DNA of 16,102 bases from Microscillaceae bacterium. GTDB lineage: Bacteria; Bacteroidota; Bacteroidia; Cytophagales; Microscillaceae. The position numbers and the translations under genes are program-made. The stretch covers positions 1 through 16,102 of the forward strand of contig DMHB01000397.1 of NCBI GenBank assembly GCA_003449595.1, given 5' to 3'. Below the pieces are notes generated by a model. It saw only the letters and a program-made list of their open reading frames with translations, was not told the origin of the DNA and made no database searches. Positions 15,091 through 16,102 of the stretch are shown one piece after another (positions within the stretch are counted from its first letter, which is position 1; every line of letters begins with the position of its first letter).

Positions 15091-15924
15091 GTGGATTATA
15101 CCATTGTACACCTCACCACCTCGGCTGAAGTGGCCGAAATCCTGATTGCAGCCTTGAGTAATTATGGTTATGAAGCCTTTGAAGAAACAGACCTGGGCGT
15201 AGATGCTTACATTCCGGCAGCAGCGTATGACGAAAGCCAACTGCAAGAAGCTTTGGCCATTTTTGGACTAACGCCTGCTGTAAGTTATACGACTACTTTG
15301 CTCAAGGCACAAAACTGGAACGAAGTGTGGGAAAAAAACTTCGAGCCTATTGTGGTAGCCGACCGGTGTATTGTGCGCAGTAGCCACCACCAAGCGCCTA
15401 AGCCTTATACCTACGAAATCGTCATCAACCCCAAAATGTCGTTTGGTACAGGCCACCACGCCACCACAGCCCTGATGATGGAATTTTTATTGGATTTGCC
15501 TCATCAACAAAAAGAGGTATTGGATGTGGGCAGCGGCACTGGTATTTTGGCCATTTTATCGGCCAAGTTGGGCGCAGCCGTGGTAGATGCTTTAGACACC
15601 GAAACCTGGGCAATTGAAAATGCACGCGAAAATTTTGCGCTCAACCAAGTAGCATTTCGCCGCTTGGCGCAAGGCTCTTTGCAGTTGTTGGATTGGGAAG
15701 GGGCTTACGACTTGGTGCTGGCCAATATCAACCGCAATGTACTTTTGGCCGAAATGTCGGCTTATGCCGAACTAATCAAGCCTACCGGTGGGCATTTGTT
15801 GCTGAGCGGATTTTATATGGAAGATGCAGCGATGATTCGCACCGAAGCCGAAAAAAATGGCTTGACTTATGTAGCCGACAAAGAAAAGGATCGTTGGGTA
15901 TCGATGTTGTTCAGCAAAGGATAA
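15091..15924 (+). CDS. prmA: Ribosomal protein L11 methyltransferase
   Basis: SAM-dependent methyltransferase of 277 aa that trimethylates ribosomal protein L11. The start is a GTG at 15091 (MDYTIVHLTTSAEVAEILIA), which fits the usual N-terminus of Bacteroidota homologues; the next in-frame ATG is near residue 116, inside the catalytic domain. The N-terminal ~100 residues form the L11-recognition domain. NWNEVWEKNFEPI (about 75-87) and MSFGTGHHATT (about 116-126) are diagnostic of PrmA. SAM motif I is LDVGSGTGIL (144-153), an acidic residue follows in DALDTE, and NINRNVLL is at about 212-219. The family is complete and of normal length. It is divergent from lpdA, and the next gene starts 89 bp downstream. 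PrmA is usually dispensable, which fits with a weak start codon. Confidence 0.96.
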   Translation: MDYTIVHLTTSAEVAEILIAALSNYGYEAFEETDLGVDAYIPAAAYDESQLQEALAIFGLTPAVSYTTTLLKAQNWNEVWEKNFEPIVVADRCIVRSSHHQAPKPYTYEIVINPKMSFGTGHHATTALMMEFLLDLPHQQKEVLDVGSGTGILAILSAKLGAAVVDALDTETWAIENARENFALNQVAFRRLAQGSLQLLDWEGAYDLVLANINRNVLLAEMSAYAELIKPTGGHLLLSGFYMEDAAMIRTEAEKNGLTYVADKEKDRWVSMLFSKG

Positions 15925-15929
15925 AAATT

Positions 15930-15961
15930 TTAGCAAAATGCGCAAAGGCCAGACAACTTTG
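15930..15961 (+). promoter_or_regulatory. Weak candidate promoter for the gene at 16014
   Basis: CAACTTTG at 15954-15961 is one mismatch from the -7 consensus TAnnTTTG. TTA at 15930-15932 with a 21-bp spacer is a poor -33. The AACTTTGC core is the same as at the dnaG and TonB-receptor candidates. Initiation near 15968 would give a leader of about 45 nt. Confidence 0.22.
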
Positions 15962-16013
15962 CCAAGGAAAATGGTGTTTGAATTATCAAATCACATTTTT
16001 CTCAAAAATCCTT

Positions 16014-16102
16014 ATGAAGTACATTTTCATTCTCCTGTCTTTTGGCTTATGCTGTTTTGCTACACACCCGCTTTGGGCGCAAGGCAATGAAGTAAAAATT
16101 AT
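16014..16102 (+). CDS. 5' end of a secreted-protein gene (partial)
   Basis: Partial frame from the ATG at 16014, open to the window edge (29 codons). The product begins MKYIFILLSFGLCC and contains a short positively charged start, a hydrophobic core and a cleavage-like WAQ|G near residues 21-23, a typical Sec signal peptide of this organism group (compare AYA|Q and SKA|Q in the other exported proteins here). What the mature protein is cannot be told; only GNEVKI follows. It lies 89 bp after prmA in the same direction and could have its own promoter. Confidence 0.65.
   Translation, partial: MKYIFILLSFGLCCFATHPLWAQGNEVKI

Noticed and set aside
14864..15145. 93-codon plus-strand open frame between lpdA and prmA
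   Set aside because: It begins with TTG, overlaps the start of prmA in another frame, shows no family resemblance and covers the promoter region.
1..16102. CRISPR arrays, tRNAs, insertion sequences, toxin-antitoxin or phage genes
   Set aside because: I saw no regularly spaced repeats, CCA-ended cloverleaf sequences, transposase motifs or small paired genes in either strand.

Overview
The window looks like chromosomal DNA of a member of the Bacteroidota, probably of the Cytophagales/Saprospirales kind. Three things point there: a TonB-dependent receptor with an N-terminal carboxypeptidase-regulatory-like domain, a protein ending in a type IX secretion (T9SS) type B / gliding-motility-type C-terminal domain, and AT-rich intergenic regions carrying Bacteroidota-style -33 TTG / -7 TAnnTTTG promoter candidates rather than E. 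coli-type ones. No rRNA, tRNA, insertion sequence, phage gene or CRISPR array was seen.

Layout. Positions 40-1443 (minus) hold a membrane sensor histidine kinase. It is divergent from an uncharacterised helical protein (1687-2400, plus). Then come two plus-strand envelope/secreted genes: a TonB-dependent receptor (2588-5560), closed by a very strong intrinsic terminator, and a large secreted beta-propeller protein with eleven Asp-box repeats (5695-8886). A second terminator lies immediately before the DNA primase gene dnaG (8942-10882). dnaG converges, with only 2 bp between stop codons, on a minus-strand cluster read from right to left: lpdA (14803-13397), a perfect 14-bp hairpin terminator, a dCMP-deaminase-family gene (13307-12828), and a secreted T9SS type B protein (12831-10885) that overlaps the deaminase stop by an ATGA. 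Divergent from lpdA is prmA (GTG start, 15091-15924). The 5' end of one more secreted-protein gene (16014 onward) runs off the window.

How the genes fit together. This is a mix of housekeeping functions (replication priming, 2-oxoacid dehydrogenase E3, nucleotide deamination, ribosomal protein methylation) and envelope/secretion functions. No multi-gene novel system is evident. The points most worth a second look are regulatory and architectural: a -7 promoter element inside the terminator hairpin in front of dnaG, the ATGA coupling of a cytosolic deaminase to a surface protein, the receiver-like tail on the histidine kinase, and the family-unknown gene beside that kinase. There is no gene-free stretch longer than 300 bp; the largest gap is the lpdA-prmA divergent region (287 bp).
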